From: an uncultured Oscillospiraceae bacterium
GTDB lineage: Bacteria > Bacillota > Clostridia > Oscillospirales > Acutalibacteraceae
Direction of reading: 5' to 3'
Length of the DNA stretch: 64,000 nucleotides
Assembly: GCA_900541975.1 (NCBI GenBank)
Contig: UQLR01000005.1
Coordinates: 74,408 to 138,407, forward strand
Under the pieces are notes generated by a model. That model was not told where the DNA came from. It saw nothing but the letters and a program-made list of their open reading frames with translations, and did not search any database. Made by a program: the position numbers and the translations under genes. The stretch's first letter is position 1; each line of letters begins with the position of its first letter. Positions 1 to 8,265 of the stretch are shown here, piece by piece.

Positions 1-1
1 G

Positions 2-145
2 TGGCGGGATATGCGGAAACTGTACGGGCATAAACACATGAACAAGGCAGAGCTCGAACCCTTCCGGGTGCAGTATATCGCCGGAGTGCTCAAACTGCTG
101 GAAGGCATAGAGCTGGAATATGGGGAGCAGGAGGAAACGCTATGA
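2..145 (+). CDS. C-terminal end of an unidentified phage protein (partial)
   Basis: An open frame enters from the left edge of the window and stops at the TGA that overlaps the ATG of the next gene, a four-base ATGA overlap typical of translational coupling. Only about 47 residues are visible. They are charged and probably helical, with a Lys/His patch followed by an acidic tail. I do not recognise the family. Its place just upstream of early phage genes suggests it belongs to the early region of the prophage. Confidence 0.5.
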   Translation, partial: WRDMRKLYGHKHMNKAELEPFRVQYIAGVLKLLEGIELEYGEQEETL

Positions 146-402
146 ATTTTGAAAGAAAATGGTGCCATGAGTGCAGCGGGATCCAGCTTTTCGGGGAGCA
201 TAAAGGGAAAGCGTGCTGCAGCGCTATGAGCCGGATCCTGAAAAACCGGGAAACCGGCGAACCGATCCGGGCCTATATGGATAAGGAAACCACCCGGAAC
301 ATGTGCAGAAATCTGGGCGAAGGCTGCCCGATCCTCACGCTGGCGGAGGCAACAGAGACACAATGCGGCCCGGCGGTACACATGGCGGCCGTAAAGGCAT
401 AA
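142..402 (+). CDS. Small cysteine-rich phage protein, unknown function
   Basis: This 86-residue frame starts with an ATG preceded by a strong AGGAGG site and overlaps the previous stop. It has cysteines at about residues 8, 11, 25, 26, 55 and 62, including a CxxC pair, so it may bind a metal. There is no signal peptide or membrane segment. It lies in the early cluster immediately before the Dam-type methylase. I do not recognise a named family. Confidence 0.6.
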   Translation: MNFERKWCHECSGIQLFGEHKGKACCSAMSRILKNRETGEPIRAYMDKETTRNMCRNLGEGCPILTLAEATETQCGPAVHMAAVKA

Positions 403-417
403 GAAAGGAGCACAGAC

Positions 418-1161
418 ATGAACGGAGCACTATTAAGCAGCAAAAACATGGGCTGGTGTACTCCGGCCGACTTTTTCAGCGAGCTGGATCAGGAGTTTCA
501 TTTTAACCTCGATCCGGCCGCCACCGATAAAAGCGCCAAGTGCGCGAGATATTTTACACCGGCCGACGACGGCCTGAAAGCGGACTGGGGGGGGTGTCGC
601 GTGTTCTGTAATCCGCCCTACGGCCGCCAGATCACAGACTGGGTGCGGAAGGGCTACGAGGAAAGCAAGAAACCCGGCACTCTCGTGGTAATGCTCATAC
701 CGGCCCGCACGGACACGTCCTACTTCCACGACTACATATTCCACGGAAAAGCCGACGAGGTGCGCTTTATCCGCGGGAGGCTCACATTCACGGACGAGGA
801 CGGGAACCCGACCAAAGACGCCAAAGGGCGGCCGTGCTCCGCTCCCTTCCCTTCGGCCGTCGTGATCTGGCGCAGCAAGGACATGGCCCAGAGCCTCCGG
901 GACATGGTGCTGGATTTAATAAAGGACAGGGACATGACCGCGAACGAGATCGCCGCCACTCTGTCAGACAGGGGGCAGCAGGTAAGCCGCAGCGACGTGG
1001 GCCCGATCCTAACCAAAGCGCAGGCGGCTGGACTGATAAGAAACGCCGGAAAGCGTGATTGCAGCGTGACGGGGCGCTCTGCTATCGCATGGAAGGCAGA
1101 AAAGGAGGTATTTCATGGGAACAAACCAAACCACAAAGGAAACCCGGCGGGCGAGCTATGA
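418..1161 (+). CDS. Phage Dam-type N6-adenine DNA methyltransferase with C-terminal winged-helix-like tail
   Basis: Residues 1-160 match the phage DNA N-6-adenine methyltransferase family: an N-terminal WCTP segment, an LDPAA motif near residue 31, and the catalytic NPPY tetrapeptide at residues 65-68, which takes the place of DPPY. Such enzymes transfer a methyl group from S-adenosylmethionine to adenine; several phage members act at GATC. Residues 165-235 look like a winged-helix unit, so the protein may be a methylase fused to a DNA-binding tail. An AAGGAG site lies just upstream. The frame overlaps the next gene by 47 bases. Target specificity cannot be read from sequence, but GATC is strikingly common in this prophage (see findings). 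Confidence 0.85.
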   Translation: MNGALLSSKNMGWCTPADFFSELDQEFHFNLDPAATDKSAKCARYFTPADDGLKADWGGCRVFCNPPYGRQITDWVRKGYEESKKPGTLVVMLIPARTDTSYFHDYIFHGKADEVRFIRGRLTFTDEDGNPTKDAKGRPCSAPFPSAVVIWRSKDMAQSLRDMVLDLIKDRDMTANEIAATLSDRGQQVSRSDVGPILTKAQAAGLIRNAGKRDCSVTGRSAIAWKAEKEVFHGNKPNHKGNPAGEL

Positions 1162-1414
1162 CGCCGTTATCCCCAAAGCAAAGGAACGCAGCCGCCTGAT
1201 CCTTGAAACGCTCGGCAGCAGGAGCATGACCGTGAGCGAAATCACGGACGAGCTGGTGAAAGCGGGCCGGATCCCCTACTACAACCGCAACTATGTAGCG
1301 CCCAGACTCTCAGAGCTCAAAGACATGGGCGTGGTGGAAACCTGCGGGCGTAGACGCTCCACACACTCCACGGCCACCGAAGCGGTATGGCGCAGGAAGG
1401 AGCTTCCTCAATGA
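1115..1414 (+). CDS. Small winged-helix DNA-binding protein
   Basis: This is a 99-residue protein started by an ATG behind AAAGGAGG and overlapping the end of the methylase. Residues 25-80 have the pattern of a winged-helix domain (helix, recognition helix, then a beta wing with SELKDMGVVE), and it resembles the tail of the preceding methylase. It may be a small early regulator. It overlaps the next gene by four bases. The exact family is not recognised. Confidence 0.6.
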   Translation: MGTNQTTKETRRASYDAVIPKAKERSRLILETLGSRSMTVSEITDELVKAGRIPYYNRNYVAPRLSELKDMGVVETCGRRRSTHSTATEAVWRRKELPQ

Positions 1415-1707
1415 TTGACGCAATAATAGCAGTTTTCGCCATAATCATTTTAGCAAGCGCGGCCATAGTCGGCGCTGTCATGGTGGCCCTGATCGTGTTC
1501 GGGCTCCGGTGTATCTTCGGGCCATGCTTCGACGAGTACGGCGAGATCCACGAGTGCCCCGGCTGCCAAGGCGCAAAAGAAAACGCTTGTCCCGGCTGCC
1601 GGTATAACCCGGCATACTGGGATCATGCGAAATATATCGGGCCGAGTCGCCGGAGACTGCGAAAGCTCAGGAAGGAGGCGCAAAGGAGTGAACACTGGGA
1701 CATGTAA
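1411..1707 (+). CDS. Small membrane protein with CPGC zinc-type motifs
   Basis: I place the start at the ATG overlapping the previous stop, which gives 98 residues. Residues 3-30 form one hydrophobic membrane segment. The rest is cytoplasmic-like, with two CPGC motifs and further cysteines, suggesting a zinc-binding module. A frame extended upstream to 1387 is possible but lacks a better ribosome site. The role is unknown; it sits among small early phage genes. Confidence 0.5.
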   Translation: MIDAIIAVFAIIILASAAIVGAVMVALIVFGLRCIFGPCFDEYGEIHECPGCQGAKENACPGCRYNPAYWDHAKYIGPSRRRLRKLRKEAQRSEHWDM

Positions 1708-1948
1708 AAGCTGCGGGAAACAGATCCTCTGGATCAGGACACGAACCGGGCGCTCAATGCCGTGCGATACAAAGCCGGTCAACTACCGCATAAAACACGG
1801 AGGGGACACAAAGCTGGTAACGCCTGCCGGTGACGTCATAAGCTGCGAGGCGGTAAAAGATCCGGCAGAGGCACAAGGCTGGGGCTACGTTCCACACTGG
1901 AGCACATGCGACGCCCCGGACAAATTCAAAAGGAGGACACGACCATGA
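1688..1948 (+). CDS. Small zinc-ribbon-like phage protein
   Basis: GTG is chosen as start because AAGGAGG lies eight bases before it; a longer frame from 1625 would run deep into the upstream gene. The 86-residue product begins with a CxxC pair (CKSCGKQ) and has a third cysteine in SMPCD and two more further on. The pattern is shared by small phage zinc-ribbon proteins of unknown role. It ends with an ATGA overlap onto the next gene. Confidence 0.55.
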   Translation: MNTGTCKSCGKQILWIRTRTGRSMPCDTKPVNYRIKHGGDTKLVTPAGDVISCEAVKDPAEAQGWGYVPHWSTCDAPDKFKRRTRP

Positions 1949-2598
1949 AGAAGCAGAAAGTAACGAGCCAGATCAACCTCGAACGACTGGCAGGCGGGGC
2001 CTTCGCTGAGAAGCTCAACGAGGCGCTCATGCAGGTGGCTGAGAACATTCAGAACCCGAACACCGAAGCCACCACCAAGAGACAGATCAACATAGCGATA
2101 AAATTCGCACCGAACAAGAGCCGTCAAGTAATCAATACCCAGATCTCCGTCACGACCAAGCTCGCAGCTACGGAGGCAATCGACACTCAAATGGTGATGG
2201 GCGTCAATATCAGAACCGGGCAGATCGAGATCGCCGAGTATGACGGCCAGATCCGTGGGCAGATGAACCTCTTCGACTTCGCAGAGGAAGAACCGCAGAA
2301 GGAGGAAGCCGCCGGGCAGCAGGAGGCCGAACCGGCAGAGGCCGAGCGGGAGCAGGACATTCCAACCGGTGCTCCCATTGATATGAGACGCAGGAAGCCG
2401 GAGCCACGGCAGCAGGCAGAGGCAGATCCGGATCCGGAGGCAGCAGGCCGCCTGATACCCGGTAAGGACTTCGATCCGGTAACTGGGGAAATATACGAAC
2501 CGGAGGACGACCGCCGGACAAACGACGGACAGACCGAAGAACAACCGAAAAACGACGGAAAAATCGTAGTAATGGAACGCGCCGCGGCGCAGGCATAA
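1945..2598 (+). CDS. Early phage protein with acidic, Pro/Glu/Gln-rich tail
   Basis: The ATG follows AAAAGGAGGACAC. The 217-residue product has a compact N-terminal half (about residues 1-105) with alternating beta-type segments. The remainder is low complexity, rich in Glu, Gln, Pro and Ala and probably disordered. I do not recognise the family. It is paired with the following DUF2303-like gene, and similar pairs sit in phage early regions, so a role in DNA metabolism or host takeover is possible but not shown. Confidence 0.6.
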   Translation: MKKQKVTSQINLERLAGGAFAEKLNEALMQVAENIQNPNTEATTKRQINIAIKFAPNKSRQVINTQISVTTKLAATEAIDTQMVMGVNIRTGQIEIAEYDGQIRGQMNLFDFAEEEPQKEEAAGQQEAEPAEAEREQDIPTGAPIDMRRRKPEPRQQAEADPDPEAAGRLIPGKDFDPVTGEIYEPEDDRRTNDGQTEEQPKNDGKIVVMERAAAQA

Positions 2599-2616
2599 GA
2601 AAAGGAGGACGAAACC

Positions 2617-3360
2617 ATGGAAGGAATTAGAGAAGCGATCGCATTTATCACAGATCTGGCCGTAAAGGCAGAGAAACCGGAAACCATAGAGATCAACGGC
2701 CGGACGTACTGCACGAAATCTCTCAAACGGTACGACGAGGCAGACAAAGCGGAGCCGATCCGGGCGACCACGCTCACCTCTCTGGTGGACTACATAAAGG
2801 AAAGCCGGGAGGAACTGAGGGATCGCATGATTATTCAGGTAGTAAACGCCACCAAGGTGCTGCTTTACTCCGGCCTGCTGCCAGAGCGGGATCGTGAGAC
2901 ACTCTTTGAGGTCAACGCGCTGCTGCCCCATTTTGAATATGGCCGGGAGTACGATCAGGAGTCTTTCCTCGTATCTATGCAGGCGTGTTTCGCTCCCGGC
3001 GAGGAACGGGAGGACGTCACGAAGGTGGCGAGCAATATCGTGAGCACACAGGAGGCCACATTCTCGGACGACGGGATCAGCCAGCAAGTTGTAATGAAAA
3101 CCGGCGTCACAAAGAAAGAAAACGCCATTATCCCCAACCCGGTGAGACTTATCCCCTACCGCACATTTTTGGAGGTAGAGCAGCCGGAAAGTGAGTTTGT
3201 TTTTCGGATCACCGAAGGCAGAGGCGGCGCTCCTGCCTTTAAGCTGGTATCGGCCGATGGCGGGCGCTGGGAGGCGGTGGCCGTTGACAATGTAAAGAGT
3301 TATCTTATGGACGCGCTGGCCGACATTCCCAACCGGGAGCAGATAACCATAATCGCATAA
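2617..3360 (+). CDS. DUF2303 (YfdQ)-like phage protein
   Basis: This 247-residue protein starts after AAAAGGAGGACGAAACC. It shows features I associate with DUF2303/YfdQ-like phage proteins: an early TYCTKSL-type segment, TTLTSLVDYIKES near residue 52, and a long C-terminal beta-rich half ending in a basic-to-hydrophobic tail. The biochemical role of that family is unknown. The family call rests on general resemblance only. Confidence 0.5.
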   Translation: MEGIREAIAFITDLAVKAEKPETIEINGRTYCTKSLKRYDEADKAEPIRATTLTSLVDYIKESREELRDRMIIQVVNATKVLLYSGLLPERDRETLFEVNALLPHFEYGREYDQESFLVSMQACFAPGEEREDVTKVASNIVSTQEATFSDDGISQQVVMKTGVTKKENAIIPNPVRLIPYRTFLEVEQPESEFVFRITEGRGGAPAFKLVSADGGRWEAVAVDNVKSYLMDALADIPNREQITIIA

Positions 3361-3431
3361 GCCCCGCATATCACCAAAAACCAGAGGGAGGGCTCCGGCC
3401 CTCCCAGTACAAGTATAAGGAGGACAACACC

Positions 3432-4085
3432 GTGCAATATAGACCGAAAATCATAAAAGGAACCGTAAAAGGCACCGGCTGGCCGATTGACGGGCACACA
3501 CTCTACTTCTCCCAGTGGGACTACGACAACCGGGAGAGCTGGCACCTTTACGGCTGGGACGAGCCGGACGACGAGTCCGTCATGCAGACGACTTACCAGA
3601 CGGAAACAGCGGCCGGGCTCTGCCTCTACGATACACTGGAAGGCTTTACAGAGGCATGGAAGGCAAAGAAGTGGGAGCCACAAGGGGCCTTTTGCCTGAC
3701 GCTGGAGCAGGTGGACGTCGTGGAAGTTTTGCAGGAGGAAGTCAGGAACGAAACCCGCGAGGAACTCCGGGCCCGCGGCTTTGATCTCACACCCAGAAAA
3801 TACAGCGACAAGGGCGGGATCCTCTGCCTGCCGCTCGACAAGAACCTGAACGGAGACACCAAGAAAAAACACCCGGACTGGGAACTGATCGACTGCCCTC
3901 TCTGCGGCCAGAAGTGCTGGAAAATGCCCGCAGCCGACAAGCTCAAAGAGGCGCAGGACGTCACCTATCTTTGTACGGAGTGCGCCATAAAAGCGGGATT
4001 TTTGTCAGACTATCCCAGAAACAGGAGAAAGCCCGGCGGGAACCGGGAGCAAAGAAGGAGGGCGAAAAGAAATGCACGAAGATAA
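3432..4085 (+). CDS. Phage protein with C-terminal zinc-finger-like region, unknown function
   Basis: A GTG start behind ATAAGGAGG gives 217 residues. The N-terminal half is rich in Trp and Tyr. Near residue 157 comes a C-x2-C ... C-x2-C set (CPLCGQKC, then CTEC), probably one zinc site. The last 25 residues are strongly basic (Arg/Lys-rich), which would suit nucleic acid binding. The family is not recognised. The frame overlaps the next gene by 14 bases. Confidence 0.5.
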   Translation: MQYRPKIIKGTVKGTGWPIDGHTLYFSQWDYDNRESWHLYGWDEPDDESVMQTTYQTETAAGLCLYDTLEGFTEAWKAKKWEPQGAFCLTLEQVDVVEVLQEEVRNETREELRARGFDLTPRKYSDKGGILCLPLDKNLNGDTKKKHPDWELIDCPLCGQKCWKMPAADKLKEAQDVTYLCTECAIKAGFLSDYPRNRRKPGGNREQRRRAKRNARR

Positions 4086-4491
4086 CAACCCGATCGGCGT
4101 GTGGATTTTGTACGCTCTCGCCTCTTTCCTGCTCTGGATCGTTCTCATATTCCTGAAACTGCTCGGCGTGGTAAGAATAAGCTGGATCGGCGTAGCCCTC
4201 GGCCTGTTTTGGCTCCCACTCGTGCTTATGTGCCTGATCTGCGGAGTGGCTGCCCTCATTATCCTGATCGCCCACATAAAGAGAAAGCGCCGCCGCAAAG
4301 TCGCAGACCGTCGAATTATCCGGCAGGCAAAAGCGATCGGGGCATGGACACCACAGGCGGCAGGAGGACGAGCTCTGGAGCTGCTCGCCAAAGAGTACGG
4401 GATCCAGCGCGAGGCTGGAGAGACAGACCGGCAGCTCCGCGGCAGGATCATGGAAGCGGCAGGAAGCGCCGGAAGGCAGGAGGGCAAATAA
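4072..4491 (+). CDS. Small two-helix membrane protein
   Basis: This is a 139-residue protein with two hydrophobic segments at about residues 8-30 and 38-67, followed by a highly basic stretch (KRKRRRK) and a helical cytoplasmic tail. Positive-inside logic puts the tail in the cytoplasm. It lies among early phage genes and abuts the ParB-methylase. It could affect the envelope or exclude other phages, but nothing in the sequence proves that. Confidence 0.5.
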   Translation: MHEDNNPIGVWILYALASFLLWIVLIFLKLLGVVRISWIGVALGLFWLPLVLMCLICGVAALIILIAHIKRKRRRKVADRRIIRQAKAIGAWTPQAAGGRALELLAKEYGIQREAGETDRQLRGRIMEAAGSAGRQEGK

Positions 4492-5826
4492 ATGGACTAT
4501 AAAACAGAGGCAGAGCCGAAAGCATACGCTGACGGCGTGCCGGTATTCTGCGCCCATGACAAAATAGTGGACGTTGCAACGCTGGTACCTAATCCGAAGA
4601 ACCCGAACCAGCACCCGGACGCCCAGATCCAGCTACTCGGCCGCATTATCCGGCAAACCGGGTGGAGACAGCCGATCACAGTCAGCAAACGCTCCGGCTT
4701 TATCGTAAAAGGACACGGACGCCTCTCTGCTGCCCTTCTGGAAGGTATGAAGCAGGCACCCGTAGACTACCAGAACTACACCAACGAAGCGGAGGAATAC
4801 GCTGATCTGGTGGCCGACAACCGGATCGCAGAGCTGGCAGAGACAGACAATAAGCTGCTGGCTGACATTTTCGCAGATATAGACACCGGGGAGATCCCCA
4901 TGGAGCTGACAGGCTACACAGAGGACGAGGTGGAAAGCCTCGTCACTGCCCTGTCCGAAGCCCTTCACAATGACCTCAACGAACCGGACGACATACCGGA
5001 AACACCGGAGGCAGAGGCCGTCATATCTCAGAAAGGCGACCTCTGGATCCTCGGCCGCCACCGCGTTGTCTGCGGAGACGCCACGAACGAACAGGATCGG
5101 GAGCTGCTGCTTGACGGAGCCCACCCGGAGATCCTGCTCACCGATCCACCCTACTGCTCCGGCGGCTTTCAGGAGTCCGGCAGAGTAACCGGAAGCATTG
5201 GAAGCAAACAGTCCGACGGAAAGGGCGGATTTACAACTCCGACGATCAGCTCCGACAATCTATCAACCAGAGGCTATCAGGTGCTAATGAAGAACGTCCT
5301 CGGAGCCACGGACATAAAAGTGGCGTATATCTTCACGGACTGGAGAATGTGGATCTATCTCTTTGACCTCGTGGAAGGCTCCGGGCTGGGCGTCAGAAAT
5401 ATGATTGTGTGGAATAAGCAAAGCCCCGGCATGGGTAACGGCTGGAGGGCGCAGCATGAGCTCATCATGTTTGCACACCGCACAAAGCCGAAGTGGGATA
5501 ATCACAAAGGCTACGGCAACGTACTGGAGGCCACACGCTCCGGGAATGAACTGCACCCGACGCAGAAACCCGTCGAAATACTGGAGAAGCTGCTGGACAA
5601 TACCCAGTGGGCCGAGGGCGTCCTCGACACCTTCGGAGGATCCGGCACGACGTTGATCGCGGCAGAGAGCGTCGGGCAGCAGGCGTTCCTCATGGAAATG
5701 GAGCCCGCATTTGTGGACACGATCGTGAGGCGCTACATAAGAACCACCGGGAAAACAACCGGGATCCGGCTCATAAGGAAAGGATCCGAACAGCCCCGCG
5801 AGGTGTTCGAGGGGATATTTGAGTAA
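4492..5826 (+). CDS. ParB-like domain fused to a DNA adenine/cytosine-N4 methyltransferase
   Basis: Residues 20-130 carry a ParB/sulfiredoxin-like nuclease-fold domain, including KGHGRLSAAL at 73-82. Residues 180-430 are an amino-methyltransferase of the beta arrangement: DPPY at 218-221 comes before the AdoMet-binding FGGSG at 381-385, with the usual HPTQKP at 355-360 between them. Such ParB-methylase fusions are common just upstream of the terminase genes of Clostridia phages and act as orphan modification enzymes, probably protecting phage DNA. The start follows the previous stop with no gap. The target sequence cannot be deduced. Confidence 0.85.
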   Translation: MDYKTEAEPKAYADGVPVFCAHDKIVDVATLVPNPKNPNQHPDAQIQLLGRIIRQTGWRQPITVSKRSGFIVKGHGRLSAALLEGMKQAPVDYQNYTNEAEEYADLVADNRIAELAETDNKLLADIFADIDTGEIPMELTGYTEDEVESLVTALSEALHNDLNEPDDIPETPEAEAVISQKGDLWILGRHRVVCGDATNEQDRELLLDGAHPEILLTDPPYCSGGFQESGRVTGSIGSKQSDGKGGFTTPTISSDNLSTRGYQVLMKNVLGATDIKVAYIFTDWRMWIYLFDLVEGSGLGVRNMIVWNKQSPGMGNGWRAQHELIMFAHRTKPKWDNHKGYGNVLEATRSGNELHPTQKPVEILEKLLDNTQWAEGVLDTFGGSGTTLIAAESVGQQAFLMEMEPAFVDTIVRRYIRTTGKTTGIRLIRKGSEQPREVFEGIFE

Positions 5827-5851
5827 ATGAGACTGAAAGGAGGCGGGGCCC

Positions 5852-6352
5852 ATGGGGCACAAAAAACAGGCGGCGGGAGGAAAGCGGCCGAAGGAAACCG
5901 ACGCAATAAAGGAGAAGCTGCAGCACTATGCGACCTTCCAGCGCCGGATCGAGAATAAGATCGAGCGGCTCGTGTATCTGGAGTCCGTCATGGGCTCACC
6001 TTCCAGCCCGAACCTCTCCGGTATGCCGGGAGGCGGCGGAGACGGAACCAGCAAAACGGAAAGGCAGGTCGTCCAAAAAGATGAACTTACTCAGGCGATC
6101 AATGCCATGCAGCAGGAGGAATACGACGAGCGCATGGAGCTGGAGCTGCTGATCGGGAAAATGAAAAACCCGGACGAACAAACCGTCATTGAAATGCGAT
6201 ACTTCGATCATGCACGGTGGTGGGCAGTAAGCGCTGCCCTGTTCGGGGATATGGAGGACTACGAAGAACACGAAAAGCGGTACCTAAAGCGGACATTTAA
6301 GATCCACGGCTCTGCTTTGCAATCGCTGGCGAAAATATACGCACAGAAATAG
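5852..6352 (+). CDS. Putative late-gene transcription regulator (RinA/ArpU/DUF1492-like)
   Basis: This is a 166-residue helical protein with ATG after AAAGGAGGCGGGGCCC. The C-terminal third has the EQTVIEMRYFD ... W-V-S-A-A-L-F-G pattern of small phage proteins related to sigma-factor region 4, which control late transcription (RinA, ArpU, DUF1492). The middle holds a flexible Gly-rich loop. It ends just before a strong terminator and a set of six 10-bp repeats, so it may act on those repeats to switch on the head and tail genes. The regulatory role is an inference. Confidence 0.6.
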   Translation: MGHKKQAAGGKRPKETDAIKEKLQHYATFQRRIENKIERLVYLESVMGSPSSPNLSGMPGGGGDGTSKTERQVVQKDELTQAINAMQQEEYDERMELELLIGKMKNPDEQTVIEMRYFDHARWWAVSAALFGDMEDYEEHEKRYLKRTFKIHGSALQSLAKIYAQK

Positions 6353-6361
6353 AAATATTTC

Positions 6362-6407
6362 AGCGCCCGCTAAAAGCCACAACAGGCTGGAAGCGGGCGT
6401 TTTTTGT
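6362..6407 (+). terminator. Intrinsic terminator after the early region
   Basis: An interrupted stem pairs CGCCCGCT with AGCGGGCG around an inner AGCC/GGCT pair and is followed by six T residues. It sits ten bases past the stop of the putative late regulator and should end early transcription. Confidence 0.8.
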
Positions 6408-6439
6408 CCACAGGCAGCAGGAGGACAATGTGGAAAACC

Positions 6440-6480
6440 GGGCAAAAATAATTATTAAATTTTTATTAACAAAATAATGG
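6440..6480. other. AT-rich tract in a GC-rich phage region
   Basis: A roughly 40-bp run of nearly pure A/T lies between the early terminator and the 10-bp repeats. It contains several TTATTAA-like blocks. It could hold the late promoter or an unwinding element. No perfect -35/-10 pair stands out. Confidence 0.4.
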
Positions 6481-6540
6481 GGCCCAAAATGCCGCCTGAA
6501 AACGGCCGCAAACGCCCATTTTATCAGTGTTTCCGGGGCG

Positions 6541-6600
6541 AGGGGATAAAAGGGGATAAAAAGGGATAAAAGGGGACAAAAGGGGATAAAAAGGGATAAA
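6541..6600 (+). repeat. Six tandem 10-bp repeats, consensus AGGGGATAAA
   Basis: Sixty bases divide exactly into six decamers: AGGGGATAAA three times, AAGGGATAAA twice and AGGGGACAAA once. The 10-bp period equals about one helical turn, so all units face the same side of the DNA. They lie between the early terminator and the late operon, next to a putative late regulator gene. A regulator-binding array, a packaging site or a G-quadruplex-forming tract would all fit. This block is part of the 340-base gene-free stretch 6353-6693. Confidence 0.85.
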
Positions 6601-6627
6601 CCCATGTGCTACACTATAAGACAGCGG

Positions 6628-6667
6628 AAACCGTCTGGAGACACTGCAAGTCTCCGGGCGGTTTTTC
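6628..6667 (+). terminator. Intrinsic terminator at the head of the late operon
   Basis: GGAGAC and GTCTCC pair around a seven-base loop, extended by CCG/CGG pairs, and a T run follows. It lies between the 10-bp repeats and the first late gene. A terminator placed here suggests that late transcription is controlled by antitermination or attenuation. Confidence 0.7.
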
Positions 6668-6693
6668 CGTTTCCGAAGGAAAGGAGGCGGGCC

Positions 6694-7386
6694 ATGAGCG
6701 ACCTATTCAGGACAGGCCCGGCCCGGAGAACAAGCGGCAGCTTTACTGTCTCCTACTCTGGAGCGGGCGACATAGTGAAAAGGATCCAGAAACTAAAGGA
6801 CGGAGGCGAAGTGGCGATAAAGCGAACGGTATCAGACTTCACGAGCAGAGGCCCCGGCTGGGTGTCCAAAGGGATCCGCGAGCACTACGGCGTAGACACC
6901 GCGGCCATAAAGGACGCAGCCAAGAAACCGAAGCGCGGAAGGACTTCGATCCGTGTCGCTGGCATATCCGTGGACGGGGCAACTCTGGAATATAAGGGCA
7001 GAACCCTGACACCGATCCACTTCAAAATGAGCCCAAAAGCCCGGCCTTCTGCACAGCAAAAGAAACCGATCAGAATACCGGGCCAGCTGATAGCCGGGGG
7101 CTCTCCCGTTGCTATGGTAAGACCGCCCAGAAAGTACACTGTAAAAGTGACGATCATAAAAGGACAGCGTACAGCCATGAGCAGCGACACCTTCCTGACC
7201 GCTGGCAAAGGCGGGGCCGTCCTTCCATACCAGCGCACCGGAGAGGGCCGCTCTCCTATCGAGGCAGTGCGTACCTTGTCCGTGCCACAGATGATTGACG
7301 GCAGAGCTCGCGAGACAATCGAGCAGACAATCAACGAGAAGCTGGGCGAACGCTTCAACCACCACATAGAGCAGGCTATGAAGTAA
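6694..7386 (+). CDS. Prophage minor tail protein Z (gpZ)-like
   Basis: The start is taken at the ATG behind AAAGGAGGCGGG; a longer frame from 6604 would read through the terminator. The 230-residue product matches the general pattern of lambda GpZ-like minor tail proteins: an early KDGGEVAIKRTVSD-type helix, a basic middle and a C-terminal amphipathic helix. Family members help complete the tail or neck. Its place ahead of the terminase genes, apart from the other tail genes, is unusual. Confidence 0.55.
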   Translation: MSDLFRTGPARRTSGSFTVSYSGAGDIVKRIQKLKDGGEVAIKRTVSDFTSRGPGWVSKGIREHYGVDTAAIKDAAKKPKRGRTSIRVAGISVDGATLEYKGRTLTPIHFKMSPKARPSAQQKKPIRIPGQLIAGGSPVAMVRPPRKYTVKVTIIKGQRTAMSSDTFLTAGKGGAVLPYQRTGEGRSPIEAVRTLSVPQMIDGRARETIEQTINEKLGERFNHHIEQAMK

Positions 7387-7686
7387 CCAGCAGGAAGGCA
7401 AGGCCAAGGCACCGGGCAGCAAGGAAAGCCGAGTCCACGAGCGCAGCCACCAAGAAAAAAGAAAGAAAAGGCCACAACGCAGGGGCACCAAGAGGCAAGG
7501 GCACACGGGCCGGAGGCCGAGCCAACCCAAAGGCGAGGCCAAACCAAAACCGGGCAAGCCGCCCGGAAGGTACTGTGACACTCCGAAAAGCCCTGCGGTG
7601 CTGGCGAGCCCAAAACACGCGCAGACTCAGAAAAATTTTTTCAGGCCGTTTCGTTTCGCCTGACCGCACGGAAAGGAGGTGACGCT
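7387..7686 (+). other. 300-bp gene-free, purine-rich stretch before the terminase genes
   Basis: No start codon and ribosome site open a convincing gene here. The plus strand is strongly enriched in A and G. One frame reads as a Lys/Arg/Gly/Pro-rich peptide without a start and runs to a TGA near 7661. It may be a packaging (pac or cos) region, since it abuts the small terminase gene, or the remains of a basic protein gene. Confidence 0.4.
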
Positions 7687-8265
7687 ATGGCAGAAAATCC
7701 GAAACAGAACCTACAAAGCACCGACATTATAGCGAAACTTTTCGATCTTGATGTCCGTCGAGTGCAGCAGCTCGCAAAGGAGGGTATTCTCCCGGCAGCG
7801 TCACAAAGGCCCTACAAGTTTGATCTTCTCCCAACCGTTAAGGCGTACATTCGTTACCTGCGAGATCGGGCAAATGGGAAAGAGGCCAAAACGGCCGACA
7901 CTGTAAAGGCTGAGGCCGACAAGCTACGGGCAGAGGCGGATCTGAAACAAAGCAAGGCCAAGATCGCCGAGCTCCAGCTTAAAGAGCTGGAAGGGAAAAT
8001 GCACCGCAGCGAGGACGTGGAGGCTCTGACGAACGACCTCGTTTACACCGCCCGCAGCATGATAATGGCACTCCCCGGCCGCCTCGCCATGGACGTTGTG
8101 CAGGCAGGCAGCGCCAACGAAGCCTCGGCGCTGATCCGGACTGAGTGCTACAAAATACTGGACGAGCTCGCGGGCTATCAATACGATCCCGAAGCATACC
8201 GGCGGCGCGTGAGGGATCGCGAAGGCTGGAGCGACGCGCTCGCAGATGAAGAAGCCGACGAGTAA
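7687..8265 (+). CDS. Terminase small subunit (Nu1-like)
   Basis: ATG lies seven bases after GGAAAGGAGGTG. The 192-residue protein has an N-terminal winged-helix/MerR-like segment (IIAKLFDLDVRRVQQLAKEG, residues 14-33), a coiled coil at about 70-110 and a C-terminal region that should bind the large subunit. This is the layout of lambda Nu1 and related DNA-packaging proteins, which recognise the phage packaging site. It overlaps the large subunit gene by 20 bases. Confidence 0.8.
   Translation: MAENPKQNLQSTDIIAKLFDLDVRRVQQLAKEGILPAASQRPYKFDLLPTVKAYIRYLRDRANGKEAKTADTVKAEADKLRAEADLKQSKAKIAELQLKELEGKMHRSEDVEALTNDLVYTARSMIMALPGRLAMDVVQAGSANEASALIRTECYKILDELAGYQYDPEAYRRRVRDREGWSDALADEEADE

Noticed and set aside
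1885..3369. Long open frame of 494 codons on the minus strand
   Set aside because: It lies antisense to two well-supported early genes with ribosome sites, and its product has the Leu/Arg/Cys-rich look of a shadow frame in GC-rich DNA.
6541..6600. Short tandem repeats resembling a small CRISPR array
   Set aside because: Units are 10 bp and contiguous, without unique spacers, and no cas genes are nearby.
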